From NCBI GenBank assembly GCA_039545355.1, contig BCJJ01000016.1, positions 62,001 through 126,000 on the forward strand: a stretch of 64,000 nucleotides of DNA, written 5' to 3'. The notes below the pieces were generated by a model, which did not search any database, was not told where the DNA came from, and saw only the letters and a list, made by a program, of their open reading frames with translations. The first letter of the stretch is position 1. Each line of letters starts with the position of its first letter. A program made the position numbers and the translations under genes. The stretch is from Trichosporon coremiiforme (taxonomy: Eukaryota; Basidiomycota; Tremellomycetes; Trichosporonales; Trichosporonaceae). This document shows, piece by piece, positions 1 through 12,300 of the stretch.

Positions 1-1230
1 GGATGAATGTCGGATGAAACTGTTCCCCTGTCGCCCTCCGATACGCTAGTTGGGCAGTTCAGGCTCACTCCGCGTCCGAAATGGCGGCGCAGGAGGGGGC
101 TGTGCCACTCCCGCGCTGGGAACAATGTCGGTGATGAAAATAGCCAAGGAGGGACGATAGCTGTCACCGAAGGACTGAAAGCCGTGACCGACGTTAAGAT
201 CCCTGCCGAAGTCCCGCGGCCACAATGGAGCGACCCGCAGCGATCAATCGACATGTCTCCCCTTCCCTTGACTTCTCGAGGGACTGCTTCTGCTTCCGGA
301 AGGATTTCGAGGATTCCCAAGAACATGGACGAGAAAAGTGAGGGCGAGGGTTGCAGCTCCGCAACACTTCTAATTGCGAGATCAGGAATGATCAGGAATG
401 GAGAGGGCGGCAAGTGGGCTCTCAATCATGGCGGCAGGAAGTGGCAGAAGCTGGGGGCTCGCGAGGATCGCGATAATTGTAGGCTCCACAGAGCCTGACC
501 AGCCTGACCTACGTTGAGGGAGGGTATGAAGACATCGAGAACCGAACGACAACGCGCGCAACATTGTAGGATACGGTGATCTTGAAGACCCCGCGACGCC
601 ACCAGTCACACACCCCACGCTGCCGAGTTTGCCGACCCACTCCGATCTTCCGGGCAAGGGTCGGCCAGGACGCGTCGTGGAGACTGGGGTCATGACGTTG
701 TTGATGGTCGCGCGTATCGACGACAATTGAGAGCGCGGGCTTTTCCCAGAACGGCCCTTGTATGCTCAAGAGGCATGCACTCTCTTCCTGCTCCCGATGG
801 CATCGGAGATTAGCTGTGGAGCTCCAGTTCCACGACTTCGCATACCGGGTGGACATCTGACTTGCAGCTGATCGGCATCGAGCGAGGCGTGAGCCCCCGT
901 GGCCGCTTGAACAAAGCTCCGCGAAGAATTGGAAGTTGCTGGGGCCTCGATGCGAGCGCGAAATCCTATCCGCGTCTAAGGAGAAGGTGGCGACCCGAGG
1001 TGAGGGTTCACGCTGATACGTGCTCCCGAGCACTCCAACATGCTTCGGCACGAGCTTCGAACTTGCGCGCGGGTCGCGGCGAATCCTCACCGGAAGAATG
1101 GAAGCCCTGGCCGCTCGAACGGGTGGGTGAGCTGAACAGGGTGTCCCCGAGGATCCGCGCAGGCGGCGAGGTCTCGACTGACTCAAGCTGACCGCAACGA
1201 GCGCGACTGGAAGAGAAGAGGCGACGCGAC
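1..1230. other. No supported gene
   Basis: Several open frames overlap on both strands, but none shows a recognisable domain, consistent splice signals or protein-like composition. A short direct repeat (gatcaggaat, twice) lies near 380-400. The expected continuation of the peroxiredoxin remnant was not found here. Confidence 0.4.
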
Positions 1231-1236
1231 ACTCAC

Positions 1237-1385
1237 GAAGAACAGCACAACTTTCTGCTCATCAGCTTGGGCCTCAGTGGCGAACTCACGCCTACCCGCG
1301 GCATCGTCCATTCGTTTCCATTCTGATCGACGAGATGAATGTCCGGGGCCGACTTGCCGACGAGCGGATCCTTCTTCTCGAACAT
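1237..1385 (-). pseudogene. Peroxiredoxin (AhpC/TSA) N-terminal remnant
   Basis: Reading down the minus strand from an ATG at 1385, 30 codons run to a donor after 1296. After a 41-nt intron (1255-1295) six more codons read KVVLFF. The two exons give the first strand pair of a thioredoxin-fold peroxiredoxin: VGKSAPDIHLVDQNGNEW, then KVVLFF, which in this family leads into the peroxidatic cysteine motif (YPxxxTPGC). I searched the next 1.2 kb on this strand and found no TPGCT-like codons, so the catalytic half appears to be missing. The frame joins cleanly across a standard short intron, which makes chance unlikely. It could instead be a live gene with an unusually long second intron reaching past the window edge. 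Confidence 0.45.
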
Positions 1386-2055
1386 GGTCGTTGAGCAATC
1401 AATGTCGTCGCTGTGTCCTGTAACTTCGACTTCTGTGGTATGATCGTGACAGACATTGCATCCTTCTCACAGTCTTCTTATCGACTCTCGACATTTTCCG
1501 GTCACGGCAGGTGACGAAGACTCAGCAGCAGTGTATCTGAGTGCGTGTGGTACCTGTCCCTCTGCCGCCTACATGGAGCCGGCTGTCTATCGGAGCCGGC
1601 TCTCACCAGTCTCATCCCGGTGGAGAACGGTGGTGGATGAATTGCCCGCTCCAGAACATTTTGTCGCCACTGGCGTCACAGGCAGAAACCTGGAACCATG
1701 ACGGCACCTGGCGTAGACAGGTGTCCGTGTCCTCCAGCCTTTGCCGCCTCGTAATTCCCAGCAAGCCTAGTCGGCTCTGCGAATTGTCTGAGATCAATGG
1801 ATCTGTTTGCGTCTGCTTGCACTCGTGCGTATCAGCTCTGCCAGGTGATACGGCCGCAACCTTGCCATGGGTTAGAGGCATGCTAGTCGCACGAGTGAGG
1901 TATGTCGGAATGTGAACTGGTCTCGAGACATTTGCGCTCAGACCTCCGGTTCATCGGACAGACGAAACAGTTAACCACCTTCCCACGACCGTATGAACAG
2001 AGCGGAGAGCTCCTCTGCTCCGCAGCCGCCCGATCCGGACGTGAACCTCTTCAAT
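1386..2055. other. Intergenic, no gene seen
   Basis: This stretch separates the peroxiredoxin remnant from the tRNA-His pair. Overlapping short ORFs show no family resemblance or splice structure. Confidence 0.4.
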
Positions 2056-2135
2056 GCTCGTATAGTGTAGGTGGTTATCACCGTTCGTTGTGGAATACAT
2101 CCGAGCTGACCGCTGTTCGACTCAGCGTGCGAGCA
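2056..2135 (+). tRNA. tRNA-His(GTG), copy 1, with 7-nt intron
   Basis: A full cloverleaf folds by hand. Acceptor GCTCGTA (2056-2062) pairs with TGCGAGC (2128-2134), followed by discriminator A at 2135. The D arm is GTG/CAC with an added T-T mismatch. Anticodon stem GTTCG (2083-2087) pairs with CGAGC (2102-2106), and the loop is TTGTGG plus C, giving anticodon GTG. The T arm is CGCTG-TTCGACT-CAGCG. The loop carries seven extra bases (aatacat, 2094-2100) directly after position 37, where eukaryotic tRNA introns lie. A TTTT run about 25 nt downstream could end Pol III transcription. Confidence 0.88.
2094..2100 (+). other. tRNA-His intron, 7 nt
   Basis: Removing aatacat restores a 7-nt anticodon loop. 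The position matches the canonical 37/38 tRNA splice site. Confidence 0.75.
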
Positions 2136-2232
2136 CGCGACTCATCAAGAGTTGCCCCTCTTTTATATCGTGTGCTGTGCCCGCGGCGTCGGAACTCCGG
2201 CGCGCCCCACTGGCTGACGTGAAGAAGAAGTG

Positions 2233-2313
2233 GCTCGTATAGTGTAGGTGGTTATCACCGTTCGTTGTGGGTACAACTCCGAGCTGACCGCTGTTCGACT
2301 CAGCGTGCGAGCA
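2233..2313 (+). tRNA. tRNA-His(GTG), copy 2, with 8-nt intron
   Basis: This is a near-identical second copy 177 nt downstream of copy 1: same acceptor (GCTCGTA/TGCGAGC), D arm, GTTCG/CGAGC anticodon stem, T arm and discriminator A (2313). All mature positions are unchanged. The insertion after position 37 is gtacaact (2271-2278), different in length and sequence from that of copy 1, as expected if it is removed by splicing. A TTTTT run about 20 nt downstream is a good Pol III terminator. Confidence 0.88.
2271..2278 (+). other. tRNA-His intron, 8 nt
   Basis: gtacaact lies between loop positions 37 and 38. It differs from the intron of copy 1 while the flanking mature sequence is identical. 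Confidence 0.75.
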
Positions 2314-2596
2314 CAGCGACCTGCGAAGGTTGCAACGTTTTTGGCCCGAAGTCGATGAGGTGGAGGGAAGCAGTGTCGGAACTCCGACACGGAGTGAGTG
2401 GCTGACGCTAACGTATAATTCTTGGTATGTGTACATGGTGTGGGAGCCGGGTGGGTTCCTGGCATCTGCGCCACATGACTAGCTGTCTCACTCAAGTTGT
2501 CTGATCTTGTGTTAGTCTCGGTGTCCTTGGACCGGGCTGACTGCTCCACGCCTCTATAATGGGGTTACATCTATAAGTACACGGTTGCTACACTAA

Positions 2597-5500
2597 TCAT
2601 TTGATCTGCAACAGGAAGCCCCTAGCCTCCCGTACGCTGAAGAGCCAGACGGGTCCCCCAGTGGCAGACGAGTGTTCGCGGACGGCATCGCGCACCTGGT
2701 CCGCGTACCGTCGCTCACTGGTCGGCAGCTGAGGGTGCGTGATGGCGCGCCATGCCTCGTCGTCACGCACCCACGCAGTGTCAAGCGTCATCGCGCTGAG
2801 CATCTCGGCACTCAGGTCCACGCCAATCACTGGCAGTGAGCTCTTGACGTTAACAGCAAAGTCAGCAGCCTTGTCGTAGTATACCGCCTTCGTCACGTGT
2901 CGGTGCTTCCGCACTGGTTTGCCCTTGACGGGACGCGACGTCAGCGGCTCAGGAGGCAGAACGAGCTTGATCTCCGCATCGGGCTTCGATGCCGCCTCGA
3001 CAGGCGTCTTCGACAAAACATCCTTCTGGTTCAGAGGCAGGCCATCGGCATATGAGGAGTCGATGCGTCGCTGCTCCGTGATTGCGTTCCGCAGGTAGTC
3101 GGAAAGTTCGCTAACGGCGACTGCTGTTAGCTAATGGCGGGTGAAAATCTACTCACCCTCCTCTTCGGACCGGCCACCCAACGTGCGAATCACCTTGACC
3201 GTCGGTCGTGCTCGTGCGATGACAAGATACCTGCTATCAGTTGACGCTCTCGGTTAGTCAACTCACAGGATGTTCTGCTCCTTGCACTCTTCTATGACCT
3301 CGTCTTGCGATCGCCCATCGTCGTACTGCAGGTCGGCGCGGATGCCTGCCTTCCACAGTTCACCGACAAGGGCAAGGCGCGCCTCGATGTCGACTCCGGG
3401 GAATGTCGCGACGTACACGTCACATCGCTGAGAGTTAGCGCAGGAAAAGCTGAAGAACCCACCGCAGGCGACCACAAGCCGAACGAACGCTCGTCCTCAC
3501 GGTTCTTCGTCATCAGGCGGTGTGATACCAAACTCTCCTGCTTGCGCACGGTGCGCGTCAGGTTGTCGACCGCAATCGACATGCCCGCGCCGTACACCTT
3601 GAGGCTCTGACGCGCCGGCTCCTTGAAGTGCTCGAGCAGCGAGTCATACCGTCCACCGAAAGCGAGCACATCACCGTGCTTGCCCCGCTTCACGAGCTCG
3701 AACATGAACCCGCCGCGGAAGTACTCGGCGTGCTTTGCCATGGTCGGGCGGAACAGAATCTTGCGCGTTATGCCAGTTGCGCGAGCAAACTTGATTATCG
3801 TGTTGATCTCGTCCAGCGCTGCTGCCAGTTTACGGCGCGACGACGTGAATGAGTTCTCGACAGTCCTGCGCACCTGCTCATACTCGCCTGGCTGTTAGTT
3901 TGGCACATAGTTGATCAAACTCACCAGCACCGCTGATGTTCTGGAGATCTGCGAGTAGCGACTTCGGCAGGCCGGGGATGTTCTGCAGCGTCGAGCGGGC
4001 TTCGAAGGAAACACTGGCGGGCGAGCCACGGAACGCCTTCAGCAGCCGCGGGCGGCACTGTGTCGGCACGTCCGCAAGGATCGTCGCGAGGACGCTCTCG
4101 TGGCTGACATGGAACTCATAGTCGAACTGCGCTCCGCCACTCGTACCCTGACACTCCGTCACCATCTTGTCGAGCACCTCAAGCAGCTCCGCTTCGGCGA
4201 CAGACGATCGCAGAGGGGAGACAATGTCGAAGCTGACGTCAGCTAAGCGTTAGCCCTGATCAGCTTACCATAACTCAACAGCTGTACCAGGCTGTCCACC
4301 TGCCGGCAGCTCTGCATACCGCCTCCCAACCACGTAGCGCTTGATACGCTCCAGCTGGCGACGAGATGCCGAGCGCGCCATACCGAGGAGGTTGGACCAC
4401 GGCAGTTGCACGAACTTTCCGTTCTGATCAAGCAGACGCACGGGCTTGAGGTCCGGGAACGCCTTGAGTAGGGTCGTCTCTGGCACAAGCAGTGGGAGGT
4501 AATCGTCCACAGCGCCATGGCGTTGGAACAGGTCTACCACGCGCTTGATGACGACGGTGAGCCAGATGTGATGCCCATCATCGTGGTCGTTGTCGTACGT
4601 GAAGTCGTCGAGGCGCGTGTCGATGTTGAACTGATGCTTGTGTGACTGGAATAGTGCGTCGACCAGCTCCGGATACTTCTCCGAGCGGGGGTTGGTGATT
4701 TCTGGAGCTTGTTAGTAGACGAAGCCACAACAGAGTCGGTGAACGTACCAGTGATGACGTTATCATACAGCTTCTGCTCCTTGTCTGGTGAAGGAACGAG
4801 CGGGCCAGCAAGTAGTTGAGCCGCCTGCGGGCGCATAGTCGGATCGTGACGGAGGAGGAGACTGATTATCTCACGCTGCTTCGGCTTCCGATCCACCGGC
4901 CACGAAGTCGGGAACGGCACCTCCGGGCCGCGCAACGCCGTCAGAGTCTGCACGCGCTCCATGCCCGTCTTGAACGGGAAGCACATCTCGAAGAAGATGA
5001 TGCCGAGGGAGTACATGTCGGCCTGGATATCAGTTGACGACGTTAGCAGCGCAACTGACCTTTTCATTGTACGATTTAGACACGAGCACTTCTGGAGCGA
5101 TGTAGAGGCTCGTGCCGATGTTGGACGTCTTGTCAATGTCGTTCGATGAAGGCATGACGCCGATGCCGTCGGTCGCCGTCGGGTCCGACGTCGACAGACC
5201 GAAGTCGGCAATCTTCACATTCCCGTTGGTATCGAGAAGAATGTTGGACGGCTTGAGGTCTGACGTCAGCTCAGATCCACGGACTTCTGAGCTCACCCCG
5301 ATGCACAATGCCCAGCGACGACATGTGTGCGAGGGCCTGCAGGATCTGTACGAGCAGCCGCCAGCAGCCATCCTCGGCAAGGCCAGCTGTAATCGCTTCG
5401 CGAAGAGTTTGCTTATTGTCAGCTAGTGAACAACATTCTTCAGCTCACCTTCTCAACAAACTCCATCTGAATGTACAGGATGCGCTGGAACGAGGCATCG

Positions 5501-8500
5501 TCTGTCGTCGTGCCGGTGTAGCTCCCGCTTGGTCGGCTGGGAACGGACACAGCCTTCGACCTCGACTTTCCGCGCGCACGCTGGCCGCTCGCCGACGGAT
5601 CCGGTATCGTTCCATCACTATCATCGCTGTCCGTATCGTCATCGTCGTCATCATCATCATCGTCGTTGCTGTCATCGTCGCTGTCATCGCTGTCGCTGCT
5701 GCCAGCCGTGAAGCGGATGCGAGGGAACGACGCACTGCGCGACTGGTCACGGCGCGAGACGGAGAGGTCGTCGAAGTTGACCGCGAAGATGTCTTCCTCT
5801 GACGAGACATGCGAAGACGTGGTCGTGCTGGCCGTCATGTCATCGAACATCTGCGGCTCTGGAGGTCCAACTTCCTCGAGCCAGCACGAATAGTATCGGA
5901 CGATGTACTGGTGGCTGACGCGGGACAAACTGTTGACCTCACGCAGCACACGGTTAACATTGTCCTCCGGTCGCAGCTTGATCTTCTCTGTTTCGTCAGC
6001 TGAACATCCCGGTCCCTTGACTGGTGATACTCACTGATAGCATAAGGACGCCCATCGAGCTTGTTGCGCGCCTTGACGACTTCGCCGAATCCGCCCTTGC
6101 CCAGGAACTCGACCTCCTCGAAGTCCTGTCGGTATCGCGAGGGGTGCGCGCCAGTAGGCGTCGTGGGGAAGTACTGCGCGAGACCCTTGCCGAACACGGG
6201 CGACTTGCCAAGCAGATCGAACTGACTCGCAGAAGGCGTCACAGAGTGGCTGTAGTTGTTGTTCGCTGTGTTGTTCACTGCAGATCAGCTTCCCTCCGAT
6301 GCGCCTCAAGCTTACGTGGTATCGGCCGTCCTGGTCGGCGGGTTGTCTCCTCTTCTGAACTACGAAGCTTCGTGAGTGCGTCATCAACCGTGAAACGCCT
6401 CTTGTGTGACGGGTTCAGGAGGCCGGTCAGCAGCTCCATCATGAACGGAGACACACCACCGGGGGCTGAGAGTTAGCGCATTTCTCTACCACGACTCACC
6501 GTGAGCGAGAAGAGTCTGGAGATTTGGATAAATCCAGAGGCAGTTGCGGCCAAACAGCAGCTGCAGAAGGATGAGACCGGCGTACCACACATCGCGCTTG
6601 CCGGTGTACGAGTACGGCGAATCGATTTCCTCTGGCGACAGCCTGCACGTCAGGTCAACCCGGATCGAGCCAACTTACCATGACTCGGGGTAGTTATCCT
6701 CAACAGACTTCAAGAACGGGTTCGAGCGGTGGTACTCGATAATGCGGCGGGCGTAGCTGGTGCCGGACAGCTTGAGGGTGGCATCGCCGCCCGCACCGGG
6801 GCTGACGAGGATGAGGTCGGTGTCCAGTTCTGATATCAGCTACGTACCGGCAATCGAGCTTACGTCTCTGAGTAGCGTGCTGGCGATGCAGGTCCGAGAG
6901 TCCGGTGAGCACCTGGGTAATGTAGTCCTGACTATTAGCTTGCCAAGAGGGCGCAAGGAAGCTCACCTTTGCCGTCTCCTCTCCGAATCCTTCCTTCGGC
7001 AGCCACGCACGCAGCTTGCCTCCGTCCGGTATCCGCTCGATCACGATCGCAAGACGCTCCCATCCCTTCGGGCTCTTACACCAGTGCACAGCGTAGACCT
7101 TAGCTACGTGTGCCGAGTGCACGGACTTGAGCCGGGTCATTTCCGTGACCATGACCTCTATCCGCTTCTTTCCTGGACCAGTGTGGTAGTACTGGCGCGA
7201 GAAATCAACAATAAGAACGGTAACAGATGGCGTGCTCGTCTTGACGAAGTCGCGTCCGCTGCGCGCAGGCTCGGCGATGTACGACGTCCACAGCCCTTCT
7301 CGCCGGCCGCCGAACAGAGCCCAGTTCGACCAGGATCCCACGTATCCGTCGATCGATATTGGCGCATCAAGCACGAGCTCACGGTCTTCAAGCTCTCCGT
7401 CAGCGAGACCAGACAGCTGCTCGTCTCGCTCCCTCTTCTCCTCCGCTTGCTGCACCTTCCTCGCGCGCTCTTCCTTCCTCGAAGCGTCGAGCTGGATACG
7501 CTCCTTAAGTAACCGCTCTTGCTCCAGCGCCTGAGCTCGTTTCCGTTCCCGCTCCGCCTCAGCTTGGGCGATCTCGGCCTGTAAGATCAGCAGCTGCTGG
7601 CAGGATTCCAGCTTCAACTTACCGCTCGCTGCGCCTCTTCGCGCTGCGCCATCTCCTCCATGAGCGTCGGCTCGGGCTCGCCTGGTTTCGGCAGCGGAAT
7701 GTGATTCTCGGTGATCCATTCTCGGACAGTGTCGGCAATCTGAGGGTTAGCGGAGGAGAGGGCATACAACTCACGTCAAAGATCATGGGCGCACCAACAA
7801 GTGACTTAGCCTTGTCCTGCACGAGTTTCGTGAGGGTCCGCATGTGGCTCGCATTCAGCTTCGTCGGCTCGACCAGCGTCAGCAGCGGGACATGGTCTGG
7901 GTATTTCTGGCCGTCAGCTACATCCAAGGGCGAAAGCCGACCTTCACAAAGCGTCCGCGCAGCTTTACGCTGATTCGATCGTCGTGCGTTGCGCGCAGCG
8001 ACACCTCCCACCAACCGTGTTCGCCTTCTGTGCCCCATGCTGTCTTCTGCGCCGGGATGTCGTGCCAGTCGTCCTGGTCGTCAGCTTCAGACTCACAGCA
8101 TCCAGCTAGCTGGCGTGAAGGGAAAGTGCGTTGCCGGTGCAGGGTACAGATCGGCGTGCAGGATCCGAAACCGAGCGCGTCCGACCCGAGTGCCCGTGCG
8201 GCAGGTTTCCCCTGGCGAGGAAGGCCGTTGACAATCGGCTCGAGCTGAGCTCCGTGCATTCACAGGGGCCAGGAAGTCCGCGCAAGCGTGCAAGAGTGGT
8301 TCTCTGGCTCTGCAACGCCGATTCTGATGCTCGGGACCGGAACGCGTCGCCATCGGAGATGCTGGATTCGATGTCATTCCGCAGCGGACGTTATGATCGG
8401 GCCGAAATGTCTGCGACGGTCCGGCGAGCTCCGTAACGTACGGCCTGCATGCCCCGATCATTGGAACAGTGACACGGCCCATTTTCATCAGTCGCATATC

Positions 8501-8569
8501 TAGACTCACCTCAAAGATGGCTCTGAGGGCCTCCAGTTCTTCATCTTGGACGTCCTTGTAGTCGGTCAT
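2597..8569 (-). CDS. GCN2: eIF2-alpha kinase Gcn2
   Basis: Gcn2 senses uncharged tRNA during amino-acid starvation and phosphorylates eIF2-alpha, lowering general translation. The first exon begins [20 protein letters not shown], an RWD domain that in this family binds Gcn1. A charged coiled stretch and a pseudokinase follow (about 7400-6700). The true kinase (about 6150-4800) has glycine loop LGKGGFGEV; its catalytic Lys in PYAIK is completed only across an intron. [12 protein letters not shown] likewise spans an intron, and DFGLS follows. Between lobes lies an insert with a run of aspartates (about 5600-5720). A HisRS-like tRNA-sensing domain starts near 4540, and a C-terminal ribosome/dimer domain ends at 2597. 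Many introns of roughly 33-50 nt interrupt the gene. The protein is about 1,600-1,700 residues, normal for Gcn2. Confidence 0.95.
5600..5720 (-). repeat. GAT/GAC repeat encoding an Asp/Ser tract in Gcn2
   Basis: The + strand reads runs of atc/gtc triplets (densest near 5635-5690), which on the coding strand encode aspartates broken by serines. The tract lies in the insert between kinase lobes, which is low-complexity and acidic in many Gcn2 proteins. Triplet slippage probably changes its length between strains. Confidence 0.8.
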
Positions 8570-9316
8570 ATCATTTCCTTGCGTCGTGCGGTCGTCGTGC
8601 TGGGTTAGGGAACAAGATACGGAGCTGCGCTATGTGTAGTGATGGTGAGGGGGAAGGGGGATAGCGCAGCTCGTCGTCGTGGTGCGTCGCGGTATTAAGA
8701 CAAGCGGGTTAATGGATAATGGTCAAGAGAGAGAGGGCATATCGATGTTGTTCTAGGGTGACAGTCCTCTATCTCTGGTCAGATGCGTACCTCATGGTCG
8801 GACGTCAGGCCCTCAGGCACCACCGTACCGCACACCTGGACCAGATGCCCAGTATGCCCAGCGCAAGTGCGTCAGCCCACGTGACCACACGGCCTTCTCC
8901 TGCGATCTCGCAGGGCTGCCCTCCACTTTTCGGGTTCCTCTACGAGTTTGAGTCGGGCAACTGAAAATGACACGGCCAACGATCGACTCGATGCGCGGAT
9001 AGGGACTTATCATTGGTGCAAGATCCCATCTTGCGAGGAGTCATAATCATCGTCGCACTCTTGCGAGTCATGATATGACCTCGCACCAGGGATGACCGAG
9101 CTGCACGACGATGAGTGCTTATGCGCGCTGGACGATGGCCGCTTCGCCCCCAGGCCCCCGTGCGACGTTGCTCCGGGCTACGCCGTGCAACAAGTGCTGC
9201 ATACTACATTAGGCACTAGAGCTACTGCCACTTCACGATCAGATGCCCCTCGCCCCCGGTCCACTTTGTGCAACGTTGCCACCACCGCCCCCTGCCCCCT
9301 GCCCCTCATCACTGCC
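8570..9316. other. Intergenic: GCN2 promoter and 3' flank of the next gene
   Basis: No convincing ORF. The stretch holds the upstream region of GCN2 and the 3' flank of the coiled-coil gene, both on the minus strand. A CACGTGAC element lies at 8878-8885. Confidence 0.5.
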
Positions 9317-12300
9317 TTAGGCCTGACCGGAAAGACCGTTGTTCCTTGTTCGCTTCTTGGGGCGAGACTCGGGATCAGCCTGCGGCCTGCGCTTACGACC
9401 GGAGAGCCATGCGCTTAACGAGAGCCTAGCGTCGGTTTCTGTGTCGGCGGCATTCTCGGCTTGAGCTGCCAATTCCCTCTCTTCCTCTGGCTGTTGCTCC
9501 TCCGTTGTTCTCGTCTCAGCTTGTGCCTGTATCCGCGTGCTTCTTCGGCTTGGGCGTACACCCTTCCACTTCTGTCTGCCTCTTCCCACCTGAGGAAAGG
9601 GCGGCGAAGCTCGTGCTGGGGTCTGAGGCTCCTCACTGGCAGGGCCAACAGTCGCGCGTGGAGGCGTCGTGGCTGCAGTTTCGGTTGGGTTGATGGCAGA
9701 TGCCGAGGGAGTGCTAAGGCCAACCGCGCTACTAGACGGCGAGGTGCTCGAGGTAAGAGCAGGAGTGGCACTCCGTGAGATTTGCTCCTCTGGGCGAGTA
9801 GGTGTGATGGGGTTGGAAGATGGAAGTGGAGGTGTCTTACGGGTCGTTGCCTGGCTGGCGACGACGGAAAGTAGGTGTAAGCCTGACTCGGCCGAGGCGA
9901 TCTCATCGGCAGTGGTGGGTTCGTCAATCGAGGGAAGACTGATCTCCGCTGGGCTGATTGAGTCGGAGGGCTGAGTTGTTGAGGGTGATGTGGTGGCGGT
10001 TTGGGTGACTGTCACCTCAGCTGTGGCAGATGAGTCGGAAGTGGATTGAGTGAACGTAGAGGACAGAACGGTGCTCCCACCTGCTTCCTGAGGTGGCGTG
10101 CTGGTGCCCTTGGATGTGTTTCGAAGACTCGGCGCAGTCTTACGGACTGCGACCGGTTGGGCAGGTGAGCTTGGCGACGTCTCCGTAATGCGTGCTTGGC
10201 GACCGAACCCCTCGAACGTGTTCGTCTCCGAAGGGGTGGGCGTACGGCGAGTGTTGAGTGCCGACTTGATCTGAGACAGCGTGCCGTCCATGCGTCGGAG
10301 AACGCTCACTCCGGCCTGGACACTCTGCACGTCGCTCTCAATCGCGTCCAGGCGTTGCAGTTGCCCATCCATCTCGCGGGTCTGCGCCTGCATAGCAACT
10401 ATGCCTGTGCTGATGACCGCGAGGCGTGTGGCCATTGTGCTGAGAACCGCACCATTGCTCTTGATGGAGGCGAGGTCAAGAGAGATCTTGGCCAGCGCTT
10501 GTTGCTGGGAGCGACTGTCAAGACCGGCGGTGATGGACCGAAGCTGTTCGCCAAGCTGGGGTATGGTGGCGCAGCTCGTTGCCACGGTTTGCATAACCAC
10601 GCCCATGTATTGGCACTTCGCGGCTTGCTGCTCGACCGAGGTGACAGTGCGCTCGCTGCTGTTCTGGATGCCGGCGAGATGCTGCTCCATAAGTCCCAGT
10701 CTCCCCATGCTCTTCTTGATGTCTCCAACGCCGATCTCCAAGGCGACGAGCGATCCCTCGACATCCTTGGACGACGAGCGATTCTCCTTCAGGGCGGCGA
10801 TGGAAGTGTTGACGGTCGCGATTTGCTCCTTGACCTCGCCGAGCGCGTCCTGTATCAATGTAGTGTCCACTTGACTCTGGCGGTCTTGGACGGCTTCGGA
10901 CACAGAGACCTCGAGCTGTGCAAGCTTGGTGCTGATTTGATCCGTGACACCAGCGACGAAGCGCATCGAGTCCGCGACGCGGCTCTCCTCGAACGCAGCC
11001 TTCATCTCGTTGATCGGGCGGACGAGAGCTGCCATCTGACTGTCAGTCCTTGCCAAAGAAACTGAACTTACAGTGCCACCAGGCGGGGCGAAAGTCTGCG
11101 GCTGGATACTCTCGATGCTGCTGCGCACAGCGGCTTCGACTGCCTTCTCGCTTGACGAGAGCGCTGCCTTGGTCTTCTCGCACACGAGGTGCGCCGTGAT
11201 GGCGGGTAGGGACTGGGTTGAGGCGCGCGTTGCCTTCTCCACGGCCTCGGTGACCTGTGCGCCGAGTGCCGCAGTGACCGACTCAGTGATGCTGGCGGCG
11301 AGACTGATGCTGAGACTGCTCGCGAGGCCGGCGCTCAGGCTATCGGCCAGGCTTGTGGCGAGAGTCGCTGTCGTGTCCTGCAGAGTAGATGTCACTGCTG
11401 TCAGCTTCAGAGTCTGGGGGAGGTAGCTCACTGATTTCGCGCATTTCGTCACGCATCTCCTCCCGCGTTGGCATGGCTCGTAGCCCTGTGCGCAGGTCGT
11501 GGTTGCTGTCGCGGATGTGGAGGATCTCGCTATGCAGGCCGCCGACGTCGTGCTCGAGTTCTGGTCGTTAGTTAACGGTAGCGAGCCCCCCAAACTCACG
11601 AATCAGCTTGTTGAAGATCTCGACGGTAGCCTTTGAGCTTGTCTTCCTCGGCGCTTGCTGGGGCTGTGACGCGGGCGGCTCGACGGGGGTATACGTTCGC
11701 CTGACGGGCTGAGATGGTGGCGGTGTCGGCTCGACCGTGTACTGCGTTCGGAGGTAGGGACCGGCGGGGCGCTGCGAGTTGGGGGATGGATGCTCCTCAT
11801 ACGACCTCACGGTCTGGGAGGGGTATTGCGCCTCGTGGAAGGTCTCCTGGTACGTTTCACGGGGGTAGTCGTAGCGTTCGTGGCGCTTGTAGTGGCGAGT
11901 GGGGGACGGGCGGCGAATGGGGCTCTGCTGGCGCAGCGCAGGAGACGATGCTCGCCGCTCGTCGTACTGTTGTTGTTGATGGTGGATGGGTTGTGCAGAA
12001 GATGGACGACGGAAGGAGGGCGTTGGTGTTGGAAAGCGGGGAGACGCAGTTGGCGAGGGCACACTGGGCATGGGTTTGCGCGACTCGCGCGACTCGCGAT
12101 GATGCGCGCGCTCGCGCTCGTGTCCCTGCGCGAGCTGCATTTGGTAGCTTGTGCGCTGTTGTCAGCTGAGTTGAGACGGCGAAGCTGTCAAGAGAGGACA
12201 GTCTGGACGGAGCACAGTGGTAGAGGGAAAGGAAGACGTACATGAGGCGCGTTGCTGCTTGAGTAGGAAGGCGCGTTGCTCGATCCGCTCGGCGTCAGCA

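Larger units (their letters stand above)
2051..2410. repeat. Tandem duplication of tRNA-His unit (~178 nt)
   Basis: Besides the tRNA bodies, the two units share downstream segments: gcgac right after each gene, and a gtcggaactcc...tggctgacg block near 2188-2221 and again near 2373-2406. The duplication therefore carried flanking DNA, and the flanks and introns have since diverged far more than the tRNA bodies. Confidence 0.7.

Noticed and set aside
10196..11065. A 289-codon plus-strand frame inside the coiled-coil gene
   Set aside because: It is a mirror of the minus-strand coding sequence, which has splice signals and helical periodicity.
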